64,000 nucleotides of DNA from Bubalus kerabau (lineage: Eukaryota; Chordata; Mammalia; Artiodactyla; Bovidae), in contig NC_073637.1 of the NCBI RefSeq assembly GCF_029407905.1, forward strand, positions 49,786,501 to 49,850,500. The letters run 5' to 3'. Of this stretch, positions 10,488 through 21,388 are shown one piece after another. Position numbers and translations under genes: made by a program. How positions within the stretch are numbered: position 1 is the stretch's first letter; every line of letters starts with the position of its first letter. The notes under the pieces are model-generated. The model saw only the letters and a program-made list of their open reading frames with translations, did not search any database and was not told where the DNA came from.

Positions 10488-11632
10488 AGTTCTATTAATA
10501 GGCAATCAAACCTTGTTAAAAAGAAAAATACCTAAAATTTATGCATTTGAGAACGTTGAAACAAGTATCATCAGTGTGCATTTCACTTGCTTTATCAGTT
10601 TGTCTACATTTAGTAATCTCAACTCTTGTCATTACTGACAAATGTTTTCTCCTCACAAAACTATAGAACTATATTCACCTTTTTCTAGTACTTTCGCTTT
10701 CCTTTTTAAAAAAAATGTTCCCACATAAACAATTTAAAACAGAATCATGAAATGACAACAGAAAACACTCACCTGGCTTGAGAGGTAATACAGCCTATGT
10801 GGTGTTCCTGGTGTAAAGCTAAAATTCCACTTTCCATCAAAAAAGCATCTCTAAATTCAACTGAGAATATTTCTATAGGAATAAATTTGAATTGTCTCAT
10901 ATTTTTAAAGTCATTTATTTTAGCCATAAATAAGAACTTATTCATGAAGTACTTCATACATGATCATGATATTATAAGGATACAGACTAAGAACCACTAT
11001 TTGAAGGTATCACAGACTCTCAAAGTCAGGAACTACTGATTAATCTAAGAACTTTATACTTCAATCTTACAGTGTAAAAACATTTTAATTTTGGCCTGAT
11101 TGATGATTGAAACAATTTGGGAGGGGCCTAAAAAAGAAAAGTTAGATTATTCAATTCCTAATTGAACTATTTAGACATTTTAAAAACAATATTTAAAGCC
11201 AATCTGAGAGAGTATTATTCCAAGAATGGAAGAGAATTCTTGTCATTGAAGTTAACATGTATACCTGAAAGAAAATCATCCTCTCCACTGGACAAATGGA
11301 ACTCAAAATGAGTAAAGGGATTTTTCCCCCTAGGGTCTTATAAACAATTAGGAATAGAGAATTCTTTATCTTGCTAGATTATTGATACAATAAATATAAG
11401 TTTAGACACACTGGTTGAGCCTCAAAAAATGTACCTCCTGCACACTCTATGCTCCACCACATTAGAGGAAACCAAGAAGGAAGAATCTAGGCTACAGAAT
11501 AGATTCTCTGGATAAGAACAGGAAATACCTAGGTGATAGCTGAGGAATATACCTGGCAGAAAATGTTTCCACATTGGAGGTCAGAGAGCTGGCTCCAGAA
11601 GTATCACCAGGGGAAAGAAATTACCTGATATT
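10488..11632. other. Unassigned intergenic stretch
   Basis: The sequence is A/T-rich. No repeat, RNA or protein-coding signal could be named. Confidence 0.5.
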
Positions 11633-12173
11633 ATGGTTTTTCCAGTAGTCATATATACACATGAGAGCTGGACCATAGAGAAGCTGAGCACCAAAGAACT
11701 ACACCCGTGGCGGATTCATGTTGATGTATGGCAAAACCAATACAATATTGTAAAGTAATTAGCCTCTAATATAAATAAATAAATTTATATAAAAAAAAAG
11801 ATACTTTCTAATCATGGTGCTGGAAAAGACTCCTCAGAGTCCATTGGACTGCAAGGAGATCAAACCAGTCAATCCTAAGGGAAATCAACTCTGAATATTC
11901 ATTGGAAAGACTGATGCTGAAGTTGAAGCTCCAATAGTTTGGCCACCTGATGAGAAGAGCCAATTCATTGGAAAAGACCCTGACGCTGGGAAAGATCACA
12001 GGCAAAAGAAGTGGGAGGCAGAGGGTGAGATGATCAGATAGCATCACGGACTCAGTGAACACCAATTTAAGCAAATTCCAGGAGATAGTGAAGGGCAGAA
12101 GAGCCTGGTGTTCCGCAGTCCATGGGGTTGCAAAGAGTCAGACATGACTTAGCAACTGAACAACAACAATCAT
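11633..12173 (+). mobile_element. BovB 3' fragment, interrupted by an L1 tail
   Basis: Sense-oriented BovB ORF2 C-terminal region runs from GGTTTTTCCAGTAGTCAT and resumes after the L1 tail at about 11801, ending at the typical GACTTAGCAACTGAACAAC. Coding frames are broken. Confidence 0.85.
11701..11800 (+). mobile_element. Short bovine L1 3' end nested in BovB
   Basis: About 100 bp of L1 3' end (GTGGCGGATTCATGTTGATG, then TTGTAAAGTAATTAGCCTC) ends in an A-rich tail. The BovB text resumes on its right. A plausible imperfect duplication is AAAGAACT/AAAGATACT. Confidence 0.8.
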
Positions 12174-12856
12174 ATAGAAAATTATGAGATCCTTTCCAGA
12201 ATTATTGAATATGGCAAGATCAAGTCAGATGCTAGAAGAAAATGAGCCCATTATTAACTTCTGAAATAACAAAAAAAATAATATAAGAAATAAAGTCAAC
12301 CACAGCATGCAGTAATACCTGGTTCAGTAGTAAATTAAGTTGGTAGTCTTCATAATGAAAATACTGAATTTGGGATGTAAAAATACTGAAATATTAATTT
12401 ACTAGAAAAATGGTGAAGTAAAATAAGTAAGCAAAATTTTCACTCTTTCCAGTAGAAAGTTAATAAATAATCAGCAGATCAAAAGACAGCAACATATTCA
12501 TATTATTTGGAAACATAAAGGTAAATTCTACAAACACTATATAAGTTGCAAGAGTAAGTTTCTTCTGTGAACATGAAAGAAGGATGAGAAGGATTACCTC
12601 TTTTTTAGTCACAAGCATTTTGGTACTATATTTTTAAACCATCTCCACATAATGTTGGAGGGTGGGGGACAGCACTAAGACAGAAAAAGATTAACAGTTT
12701 TACATTTAAAAAAAAAAAAACCCTCTAAGTTCTGTAAGAAAAGTAAACATGATTACACCTAAATACATCCACTGGTTTTTAAAAAATAATTTTATAAAGG
12801 CTTGTGGGTCAATATTCATTTATAAAAATAAGTACTTTCACAGTTTCTAAAAGAAA
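12174..12856. other. Unassigned stretch downstream of UTP23
   Basis: The sequence is A/T-rich with a poly-A run near 12708-12720. It may include UTP23 3' UTR sequence. No repeat is recognised. Confidence 0.45.
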
Positions 12857-12862
12857 TTTATT
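12857..12862 (-). terminator. Possible UTP23 polyadenylation signal AATAAA
   Basis: The plus strand reads tttatt, i.e. AATAAA in the direction of UTP23, about 40 bases after the stop codon. This would give a very short 3' UTR. Other A/T-rich hexamers lie further downstream and the main site could be elsewhere, so the call is positional only. Confidence 0.35.
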
Positions 12863-12901
12863 TTCATATTTGAAAGTCTTTAAAAGTAACCAAAGGACTT
12901 A

Positions 12902-13285
12902 TTACCCTTCTGCATTCTGCTTTTCAGCAAGTACTTTTGACATAGATCTGTTTCGGATTCTTTTTCTTTTCCTTTTCTTTTCCGAGGCAGATGAGTTCAT
13001 ATCCTGTGTTTTTTTCTTTTTCTTCAAACAGCTAAGAGGATTGGGGCCACTTACTTTCTTGCGCTTTTTTCTTCTTCTCTGTTCTGGGTCTTTTACTAAA
13101 CCCTGTTCCTCTTTGAGTTGCTTGATACTCTGTTTCTCATGCACTGAGACAAGCTGACCGGACTCTACTGCTTTAACAAACGCGATCGTTTTGGGAGAAG
13201 GTTTGTCCAAGACTATAGTGTTCTGAATAATAAACATGAGAGGAATTCCAGGCTTTTTCTTTACTTTCATAGACAAATTCTGATC
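12902..13285 (-). CDS. UTP23: UTP23 coding exon 3 (C-terminal basic tail) with stop
   Basis: The last exon starts after a taatag acceptor with GAT CAG AAT (Asp122-Gln-Asn) and ends with TAA at 12904-12902, giving 127 residues. It contains the end of the PIN-like domain (PLMFIIQNT, then SPKTIAFVKAVESGQ) and a long lysine/arginine-rich tail with clusters such as RRRKKRKK, CLKKKKK and KKRKRKRIRNR. Such basic runs fit nucleolar targeting and RNA binding; this is inference from composition and family knowledge. The frame is open throughout and the end QNAEG agrees with mammalian UTP23. A long plus-strand open frame over the same DNA is a composition shadow of the lysine codons. Confidence 0.97.
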   Translation of the reverse strand, partial: DQNLSMKVKKKPGIPLMFIIQNTIVLDKPSPKTIAFVKAVESGQLVSVHEKQSIKQLKEEQGLVKDPEQRRRKKRKKVSGPNPLSCLKKKKKTQDMNSSASEKKRKRKRIRNRSMSKVLAEKQNAEG

Positions 13286-14193
13286 CTATTACAGAGAAAA
13301 ATAGAATTATTTAGTTCAAATATAATAATTATATATCTTAAATAGATTTCTAAGAACTTAAAGAGGATTATACTAAAAATAAAAGATCACCGGTTTTACT
13401 TTTCAAATCAGTATGTCCCCCTAACGGTAGTATATTTTATGACAAAAGAAGAAAAACATAAAAACTGAGCACAGTTAAGCATCAACAATGTGAACTGGAA
13501 TTATCAATATTCTATACTGATCAGTATTCTAAGACCACTAATTTTCTAGGACCTCAAAATACAAACTAATGCAAAGGTAAATATGTTAGGTGATATCCAT
13601 CATTCCTACTCTGATACATGTTTCAAGAATGCTCACAGAGATCGAAAGAATAGAAATAAAGTAGGAACTAGCTGACTCAGATTCTTCACTTAGCTCTGCT
13701 TCTAACTGTGTAATTTTAATATTCCACAAGCATATTTAAGGAAATCTGTACGTATGTGAACTTATTAATATTCACCCAGAGAGTCTCTCCTCCCCTGCAT
13801 CCCAGTCTTTAAAAGCCTGAAAGAGTTCCATACTGGTGGTATGGTCTTAAATAATATGAAACACAACTTTCTGAATATATGTATTCATATGTAAATATGA
13901 ATACACATGAATATATAAATACATATATACATAAATAGTATGAAATATAGACACATGAAAAAACATGTATAAACATAAAATGTAAAATCTTTGCTCTACT
14001 TACTTTCCTTTTAAGAGCCCTAAAACATATCATCATATCTCTATGTCAATAATTTTTTATTTAAAAGGATATTTTAGTAATGAAGAAGAAAACCATTATG
14101 CTTAATCCATCTAATTTCTTCTAATGACAAATAGCTCCACATAAAGTATAAACAGAGATGATTAAAATTGACTGATTTTAAAACTTGTGTCAC
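13286..14193 (-). other. UTP23 intron 2
   Basis: This is a GT-AG intron of 908 bp, A/T-rich, with no recognised mobile element. It contains a strong A/T-rich hairpin at 13881-13904 (10-bp perfect stem, 4-nt loop) inside a wider ATA/TATG-rich stretch (about 13870-13990). Confidence 0.9.
13881..13904. repeat. A/T-rich hairpin in UTP23 intron 2
   Basis: A perfect inverted repeat GTATTCATAT / ATATGAATAC surrounds the loop GTAA. The pairing can be extended by two to three bases with one mismatch. Confidence 0.85.
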
Positions 14194-14368
14194 CTGTGTT
14201 GCCAGGAAATAATGGTGAGGATTTCCATCTTCCACCATGGAAAGCAGACATTCTGATCCACTCACTGCATTCTTGAAATGGGGACAATTTCGAACCTGGC
14301 ATTTCTGGGCAATCAGCTTTGCCCCATATAAGTCCTTTCCCAATGTTTCCAACTCTTTTAACACACAT
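14194..14368 (-). CDS. UTP23: UTP23 coding exon 2 (PIN-like core and Cys/His cluster)
   Basis: The exon is bounded by a ttttccag acceptor and a CAG|gtgaca donor. It is 175 bp and encodes residues 63-121, from the split Arg63 codon to ATQ. Visible features are the helical stretch LKELETLGKDLYGAKLIAQ and the cluster CQVRNCPH followed by a later Cys in SGSECLL, which corresponds to the conserved Cys/His zinc-binding motif of the family. The end of the exon, HHYFLATQ, is a PIN-fold strand that precedes the second conserved Asp (residue 122, first codon of exon 3). Exons 1 and 2 total 363 bp, so the boundary to exon 3 is phase 0. Reading past the donor gives VTQVLKS, which is intronic and not part of the protein. 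Confidence 0.97.
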
Positions 14369-14574
14369 CTGGAAAATAAAATGTTATTAGCAGCTCACAA
14401 TTATAACAGATGCATATCAGTTATTCACATAAAGCAAGTATAAAAAACAATCTCAGTTCTTTTTCAAAAACTACAAGCCATACAGTAACCATGGAAAAAT
14501 GACCTGGAAATGACCTCAAAAGACCTGGAAAAATGCATACACCAAGTAGAAGGAACTTAATGAAGAGCTGAAAC

Positions 14575-14820
14575 GTACTGAACATTTATCATATGCAGGC
14601 AGCATGCTAACTGCTCTTGACATAAATTCTCCCTTATCTCAAAACAGCCCTACAAAGTTGGGCAGCTTCCTTTAAAATTATCCTTATTTTAGAACAGCTT
14701 ATTCTGGGAGATTTCAAGTAACATGCCCAAATTCAAACAACTAAAAGTTGTTTGTAGAGTGAAATGTGAATCTAAGTAGTTTGACAACAGAAGCCCCAAC
14801 CCTAGTGCTAAAGGCTTCTG
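14575..14820 (+). mobile_element. MIR relic
   Basis: The order of landmarks matches MIR: GAACATTTATCATATGCAGG, a CCCTACAAAGTTGGGCAG middle and AGTAACATGCCCAAATTCA in the core. Confidence 0.7.
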
Positions 14821-14971
14821 TTTCAAGTACAAATCGATACACCTTTAAAGTATTTTCAGCTCAGACAAGTAAACATTCTCAATTCACCAGCTTGTTTAAA
14901 AGCAATCACAACTTTCTTTCACTTTGCATTTTCATATTAAGGTGCCGTTTTTCAAACTGTTACCAATGTGT

Positions 14972-15178
14972 GTGTGCTCAGGAATTCAGTCATGTCCAAC
15001 TCTTTGAAACCCCATGGACTATAGCTCACCAGGCTCCTGTGTCCATGGAATTTTCCAGGCAAAAATACTGGAGTGGGTTGCCATTTCCTACTTCAGAGGG
15101 TCGTCCTAACCCAGGGATTGAACCTGCGTCTCCTGCATTGGCAGACGATTCTTCACAACTTTACCACCTGGGAAGCCT
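14972..15178 (-). mobile_element. Bov-tA SINE in UTP23 intron 1
   Basis: This is a reverse-oriented body (TCAGTCATGTCCAACTC) followed by the tRNA-derived head (GGATTGAACCTGCGTCTCC, ACCACCTGGGAAGCC). Confidence 0.9.
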
Positions 15179-16559
15179 AATTTCTCATCCACAAATCTGA
15201 ACCTCTTATGGAGGAGTGAAATATTAGCATTTTAATAAGATCCTCAGGTACTTCCTCTATTCCACTTAAAAATTATGAAAAATAGTGAGTCAAAAGGTTC
15301 TTCAACCTGAGCCAACCCTTGCCTGTCTCTACCTTGCCTCAACCCCTTTATCATCCCATTAGTTTATTTGTTTGAAGAGATTTTGCTTTCTACAGTTACC
15401 CATTTTGAATGCTATTCTGAATTTCAGGAGTAAATTGGCAAACATTTACTGAATATTTCCCATGGATGGCCTACCATCAGCTCTTCATCATATTCACTAT
15501 GTCTAAAATCAAACTACTTTCCTGTCTCCAAACTTCTCCAGGGCTTGCTAATGCTTTGAATTTATTATCTTCTCAGATACCTTGTTTAGAAATCCGAAAT
15601 CCTATTTGATCTTCCCTTTCTCACTCCCACCTCTACCCTGCCCCATAGGTGGATAGTTCTATCTCAGCTTGGTATTTACTTCTGTGACATCTCCTTGTAA
15701 AACCCTGGGGTTCCTGCCTTTCCTCTCTCCCATTATTTCTTGACTAGACAACCAAAAAATGGGTTTACCTGTCTTCATTCTCTTGCTTCTCCAACTCACC
15801 CCTTGCATAGCTGCAGTTATCTTTTCTAGAAGATATTTATCATGTCTGATAGCATTTACCTCTTGACACACACCAAGAATTAACAGAACAATATGCTTTA
15901 AAATAACCTATCAGTAAGGTTAAGGGGGGGTGGGGGAAATAAATGAGTAAGAATAGTCATGTCAATAACTGCAAAAGCTGGGTGGTAGATATTTTGTCAT
16001 GCTATTCTATTTTTGTGCATGAAATATTCCAGAAGTTCAGAAGCTAAATTCTTTATGGGGAAAAATGCAGCAAAATATAATTTCACCCACTACTTCTCAA
16101 ACATATGTATATTACAGACTGTATTAAAAATATTAATATTTATGACAGATAGAGCTAAATGGACAAGGCTTGTAGACAGAAGAAATCAACTCTGGAGCAC
16201 AGGCCATCAGGATCTGGCAGTCCTGAAGGAAAAGGGGATCAAAAATTAAGGATATCTATGTCCCATCTGAAGCTCTCTAACTGGATGAAATCTGTATGAA
16301 GTTCTGAATACAGAAAGCTGTTTATGGAGTACTATTAGGTGAGAAGGGCAGGCCATTAATATCATATGCAGAGTAAGAGCCCATTCTTATGTGTGTGTGT
16401 GCGCAAAGAACTGGATGAATGACAGTAGTAAGTCATTGGTGTGGTCTTATAGTCATTTAAATTTTCTTTTTTCACTTTTTAAAGGAAATATTCTACAAAG
16501 GAGAAAAAAAACTAAGTTTATGAATAGTAGTTCTTTGTTATGCAGCCTCTATCTTCTTC

Positions 16560-16800
16560 CCAGCTTCTTTCCGGAGTATACACTGTGCTCTAACCTCTTT
16601 CCCTTGCATTTCACAACTCCACTCCTTCGTTCAGGAGTTCTACAAGGGATCTTTCACTCAAAATATGTCCTTCCCTTCAGAACTGAACTGTGACTGAGCT
16701 CAAGTCACTTCCTCTATGAAACCTTCCTTGATTCCACCCTCCCTCTAAACAACCCCACATGGTTTCATCTTACATGTTTCCACACTTTGAGGAAATGGGG
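16560..16800 (+). mobile_element. Probable L2 fragment
   Basis: The motif GAGCTCAAGTCACTTCCTCT followed by GAAACCTTCCTTGATTCCACC resembles the L2 segment that precedes its 3' end. It is diverged. Confidence 0.5.
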
Positions 16801-16847
16801 AAACTACACTTGGAGTCAAACGTATCAATTAGCGGTTGATTTATGCA

Positions 16848-16951
16848 ACCCACTCCAGTATTCTTGCCTGGAGAATTTCACGGACAGAGGAGCCTGAGAG
16901 GATATAGTCCATAGCATTGCCGAGTCGGACAGGACTGAACGACTAACACTT
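16848..16951 (+). mobile_element. Bov-A/Bov-tA 3' fragment
   Basis: A plus-oriented body runs from CAACCCACTCCAGTATTC to GACTGAACGACTAACAC. It is diverged and lacks the tRNA head. Confidence 0.85.
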
Positions 16952-17304
16952 GATGCACTTTGCTGGCCATTCGGTTTGGGAGATCATCCTGTTCATCCAG
17001 TTATCCTCTGGCTAGAGCAGTGCCTGGCATATTGTTGGCGCTCAAAAAAGGCAGCTGAATAAACAGAGGACCTTGCACAAAGTTCTTAACATCGAGTCTG
17101 GCCTTATCTTTCTGGGAATCGAAGATGTTACACCATGAGGCAGTTGTGAAGCTTGAAAAATTCTTAAACTGGGAAAAGCTTTGCGAACCACCAGCAACCA
17201 CTTCGAGAAGATAGGTTTTGAGATACCAATAAACGATCCCCAAATACTATACCTCGTCAGACTTCTATAGCAAAATTATAAGTAGTTACGAGCTTTTTTT
17301 TTTT

Positions 17305-17425
17305 AAACAGATGAGTAATTCTAGGCTCAAGAGAGATTAAATAACTTGCCGGAATCACAAAACCGGTAGCACTGGGGTCGGAAGCCAGGTTGGACTGCAA
17401 AGGACATGTGCTTGTCCTCCAGACT
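17305..17425 (+). mobile_element. MIR relic near UTP23 exon 1
   Basis: The sequence CAGATGAGTAATTCTAGGCT followed by TTAAATAACTTGCCGGAATC corresponds to the MIR core and 3' part. Confidence 0.65.
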
Positions 17426-17634
17426 AACGACAAGGAAATACCCCCATGATACTACCATCTGTCTACACGATAGATACTCGCCCACCCTCCTCCGCGGCCC
17501 GGCTGAACGGTCAACTCCTACTGGGCGGGGCGCTTTGCCCCTGCAGGGCTCGCAATGAATGCCTGCGAGCTGCGGCCCGGCTGCTACCGCACCCGCGGGT
17601 CCCCCGAGCCTCCACCCGGACCGGCCAGGCCCAC

Positions 17635-17822
17635 CTGGTGGTGCACAGCTGAGTCTCCGCCATGAGGTAGCGGGGCAACTGCTCTCGCAGCTGGATGCGG
17701 CCCCGTAGAGCCGCCTGACAGAAAGTGCCGTCCAGCAGTATCTGGTATGGCTCGCGGACTCCAAAATTATTGCGGAAGAAGCCAAGATGCTTCTTCGCAT
17801 GTTTCTGCCTGGTGATCTTCAT
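17635..17822 (-). CDS. UTP23: UTP23 coding exon 1 (SSU processome component), gene spans 12902-17822
   Basis: UTP23 is a nucleolar protein of the small-subunit processome that acts with the U17/snR30 snoRNP in early 18S rRNA processing. This exon encodes residues 1-62 plus two bases of codon 63, beginning MKITRQKHAKKHLGFF. The start ATG (17822-17820) has a G at -3 and is the first ATG in the frame; upstream codons stay open only to a GTG at 17942. The N-terminal part of the PIN-like fold is visible, including the acidic residue Asp31 in the segment ILLDGTFC. The donor is CAG|gtgggc, and joining to the next exon restores TTRCVLKELE. The complete reconstructed product is 248 residues against about 249 in human, with no internal stop, so the gene looks functional. 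The promoter is a CpG-rich region directly upstream. UTP23 is divergent to EIF3H (start 37249). Identification is from recognised protein sequence. Confidence 0.97.
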
Positions 17823-18110
17823 GCCTGGCTTCCCGGACCCAGGCCACCCGACCAGGAGGCAGCTTCGAACCAATAAACTAGCCCACGACCGGCAATATCT
17901 GTTTGCCCGGAAACAAATACCCTTGGCCCCGGAAGCAAACACCCTATCTGTCGCCCCGATTTACGTCACACCCAGTCGAGCGCGCGCTTCATCGTGGTGC
18001 CCGCGCTCTAAGGGGCACGCCCTCGGAGGCGGAGCTTGCGCTTAAGCGGGAAAACAACTAGCTGTGTGATTAGGGGCGAGCATGCGCAGTCAGGTGTCAG
18101 ACGGAAAATA
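17823..18110 (-). promoter_or_regulatory. UTP23 CpG-rich promoter region
   Basis: The segment upstream of the UTP23 ATG, with exon 1 and the start of intron 1 (about 17460-18060 overall), is rich in CpG compared with the A/T-rich surroundings. Visible motifs are a CRE/ATF-like TGACGTAA (minus strand, 17961-17968), ETS-type CCGGAAGC (17929-17936) and an NRF1-like GCATGCGCA (18080-18088). No TATA box stands out. The transcription start is not determined. Such motif sets are typical of housekeeping promoters; their use here is inference. Confidence 0.75.
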
Positions 18111-18116
18111 CTACAC

Positions 18117-18335
18117 GCTGGTGGCGCTAGTGGTAAAGAACCCGCCTGCCAATGTAGGTGGATGTTAAGGGACGGCAGTTCAATCCCTGGATCGGGAAGA
18201 TCCCCTGGAGGAGGGCATGGCAACCCACTTCAGATTCTCAAGAATTTGCCTTGAGAATTCCATGGACAGAGGAGCCTGGTGGTGGGCTACAGTCCATAAG
18301 GTCGCGAAGAGTCGATCACGACTGAAGCGATTTGG
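18117..18335 (+). mobile_element. Bov-tA SINE upstream of UTP23
   Basis: It has a tRNA head (GTGGTAAAGAACCCGCCTGC) and a Bov-A body ending GATCACGACTGAAGCGATTT. It runs directly into the (CG)n(CA)n microsatellite, which probably grew from its tail. Confidence 0.9.
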
Positions 18336-18353
18336 CGCACGCGCGCGCGCGCG

Positions 18354-18400
<47 letters not shown>
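18336..18400. repeat. (CG)n(CA)n microsatellite
   Basis: About 18 bp of alternating C/G joins about 45 bp of CA repeat, an almost unbroken purine-pyrimidine alternation. It lies about 500 bp upstream of the UTP23 start codon. Confidence 0.95.
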
Positions 18401-18402
<2 letters not shown>

Positions 18403-18526
18403 CCTTTCGTGTTATTTGGTGCAGCAGCTTGAAAAATTGGCGTTATAATAATCAGTGAAAATATTGAGACTTAATATATCCTAGGCACTGTTCTAGATGA
18501 GTTACTTTGTATTTCCTCCTTTAATG

Positions 18527-19516
18527 TTCAGTTCAGTTCAGTCGCTCAGTCATATCCGACTCTTTGCGACCCCATGAAACGCAGCACACCAGGCCTCCCT
18601 GTCCATCACCAATTCCCGGAGTTCACCCAAACTCATGTGCATCGAGTCCGTGATGCCATCTAGCCATCTCATCCTCTGTCGTCCTCTTCTCCTCCTGCCC
18701 TCAATCTTTCCCAGCATCAGGGTCTTTTACAATGAGTCAACTCTTCCCATGAGGTGGCCAAAGTATTGGAGTTTCAGCCTCAGCATCAGTCCAATGAACA
18801 TCCAGGACTGGTCTCCTTTAGGATGGACTGGTTGGATCTCCTTGCAGTCCAAGGGACTCTCAAGAGTCTTCTCCAGCACCACAGTTCAAAAGCATCAATT
18901 CTTCGGCACTCAGCTTTCTTCACAGTCCAATTCTCACATCCATACATGACCACTGGAAAAACCATAGACTTGACTAGACGGACCTTTGTTGGCAAAGTAA
19001 CGTCTCTGCTTTTGAATATGCTATCTAGGTTGGTCCTAACTTTCCTTCCAAGGAGTAAGCATCTTTTAATTTCACGGCTGCAATCACCATCTGCTGTGAT
19101 TTTAGAGCCCCCCAAAATAGTCTGACGCTGTTTCCACTGTTTCCCCATCTATTTCCCATGAAGTGATGAGACCAGATGCCATGATCTTCGTTTTCTGAAT
19201 GTTGAGCTTTAAGCCAACTTTTTCACTCTCCACTTTCACCTTCATCAAGAGGCTTTTGAGTTCCTCTTCACTTTCTGCCATAAGGGTGGTGTCATCTGCA
19301 TACTGAGGTTATTGATATTTCTCCCGGCAATCTTGATTCCAGATTGTTCTTCTTCCAGCCCAGTGTTTCTCATGATGTGCTCTGCATATAATTTAAATAA
19401 GCAGGGTGACAATATACAGCCTTGACGTACTCCTTTTCCTATTTGGAACCAGTCTGTTGTTCTATGTCCAATTCTAACTGTTGCTTCCTGACCTGCATAT
19501 AGGTTTCTCAAGAGGC
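18527..19516 (-). mobile_element. BovB 3' part
   Basis: About 990 bp of antisense BovB carries the (CAGTT)n tail at left and ends in the reverse-transcriptase region (GTTTCTCAAGAGGC) at right. It inserted near a MIR fragment (about 18480-18526). ORF2 frames are broken. Confidence 0.93.
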
Positions 19517-21088
19517 TAATAATTCTTAAATGAGGGAAGAAAGGGATCAAAGTATTTTGGATGACTGTGATTGGGCCAGTTTGCAATGGTTACCTTCCTA
19601 TAAAGATGTTGAGCCTGAGTACTAAGGTCACCTGGTTCTTTAGTGTCAGAACTACCAGTGGAACCCAGGTCTCCTGACTGAAGTTCAAGTGTTCTGGCAC
19701 CCCTCCACATCTCCCCCATAAGACCACTTTCTCTAAAGAGGCAAATGTCAGGGCAAAAAGTACTACCATTTTGCATTTCTTCTGGAGACCATCCTAAATG
19801 AGTCACAAGGAATGTTTCAGGAGGACTTCTCAAGAGCCTCCTTTTCCAAGAGTCAGTGTCCCTAACTAGAGTTCTCATTCTTTCCGTAACCCAAGTCATT
19901 TGACCTTGAGCAACTCCCCATAAAAGCTGTGTTCAACTTCCTCACTGTCAAATAGGTTGGCAGGACTAGATGACTTTTAAGAACCTCTTTTATGTCTATA
20001 GTCTCTAAGGTAGGAAGATTACCTACTGGGCTACTAACAGGGAGGTACAAAGCAGACCAAAAGTTTAGAAATTACTTGGTCAACTTGATTAATGAAGAGG
20101 GTGAATCTGAAAATTTTGAGTCCTGATGACTAATTGCTACATATCTACTTCAATTCTAGGCAAAATAATTAGAGAGTGGGAGTATGGGATTTTGCATTTT
20201 TCTCTTTTGACCTGGATCTGTCCCAGATCTAGTTCTAGCTGAAGATTGAAAGAACCAACACAGAAGAATAACTTACAAAATGATAGAGATGTGTTATTTG
20301 CATTTGCGGTTTTATTTGAAGACACAGGTTTATGAAACTGGAATTGAAATTTATAATGCAAACCCTGTCTTGATTCCCAGTACAACATCATTTAAATGGC
20401 TGCATCTTTTAACCGAAAATAAATCTAGGAGTTGGAAGCCATGAAGAGTTACTGTGGGACTGGAATCACAGTTCTTGAGTAGAATTCCTCATGACCTTTC
20501 AATCTGAATACTCTCTTTATCCCTGTGTGACAACAACCCCACTCTGACTATAATCCCACCACAGACAGAGAAAATATACTATCCCAGTCCTGCAAAACAG
20601 TTAAAACAGTTTTAAAAACAGACTCACAGATTTATCTACCATTCTGTTGGCCATATTTCACTAGTAAGAAATATGTGGTTCAGGACTAGGGTTGAGTCAT
20701 ATTCTTTTTTTGTATTTTTTTCAATTTAGTAAACTGTAGCAATTTTTTTCAAGGTCTATGTATGTGACAGTGCTATTTACACAACCATCCCTTATTTCAC
20801 AAGCAAGAAGACAGTAGATACTGGTGATTATCAAGTTTAAAATGAAATTTTCTGTTACATCAGTGTTTCTCAAAACATGATCCTGGGACATGCAGAAAGG
20901 CTGCAAGTATGCTTGTTTAATATGCCCATTTGATTCAGAACAAGTATTGAGGGAGAAGGATACTATTCAGAGAGGAGGTGGCATTTATTACAATCTCCTG
21001 CAAGTCATTTATTATGCATATTAGTGTTCCAGAAGGACTATCTGCAGTAAAGTGTCACTGTTTGCCCAATGGGGCATTTTCATTAAGT
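19517..21088. other. Mostly unique intergenic stretch with MIR traces
   Basis: MIR-like pieces are visible at about 19650-19705 (AACCCAGGTCTCCTGACTG) and 19885-20000 (CATTTGACCTTGAGCAACTC). The rest shows nothing I can name. Confidence 0.5.
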
Positions 21089-21103
21089 GGTCTACTGAGT
21101 ATG

Positions 21104-21373
21104 CTGCTGCTGCTGCTAAGTCACTTCAGTCATGTCCGCCTCTATGCGACCCCATAGGTGGCAGCCCACCAGGCTCCCCAGTCCCTGGGATTCTCCAGGC
21201 AAGAACACTGGAGTGGGTTGCCATTTCCTTCTCCAATGCATGAAAGTGAAAAGGGAAAGTGAAGTTGCTCAGTTGTGTCCGACTCCTAGCGACCCCATGG
21301 ACTGCAGCCTACCAGGCTCCTCCATCCATGGGATTTTCAAGAGTACTGGAGTGGGGTGCCATTGCCTTCTCTG
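21104..21373 (-). mobile_element. BOV-A2 SINE
   Basis: This is a reverse dimer with a perfect 15-bp duplication GGTCTACTGAGTATG at 21089-21103 and 21374-21388. Confidence 0.95.
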
Positions 21374-21388
21374 GGTCTACTGAGTATG

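Larger units (their letters stand above)
14369..17634 (-). other. UTP23 intron 1
   Basis: This is a GT-AG intron of 3266 bp. It holds MIR relics (about 14575-14820 and 17305-17425), a Bov-tA SINE (14972-15178), an L2-like stretch (about 16560-16800) and a Bov-A fragment (16848-16951). From 15179 to 16560 I see no repeat or coding signal I can name, apart from a G-rich run near 15922. The end next to exon 1 is CpG-rich and belongs to the promoter island. Confidence 0.9.

Noticed and set aside
1..12850. Exons of RAD21, the next gene known beyond UTP23 in mammals
   Set aside because: No cohesin-subunit coding sequence was found in any frame, so the gene must lie outside the window.
12804..13157. 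Plus-strand open frame of 117 codons opposite UTP23 exon 3
   Set aside because: It is the complement of lysine-rich UTP23 coding sequence (runs of TTT/CTT codons) and has no family resemblance.
18180..18432. Open frames over the (CA)n tract (poly Cys-Val and Ala-Arg)
   Set aside because: Translation of a dinucleotide repeat and a SINE; no coding value.
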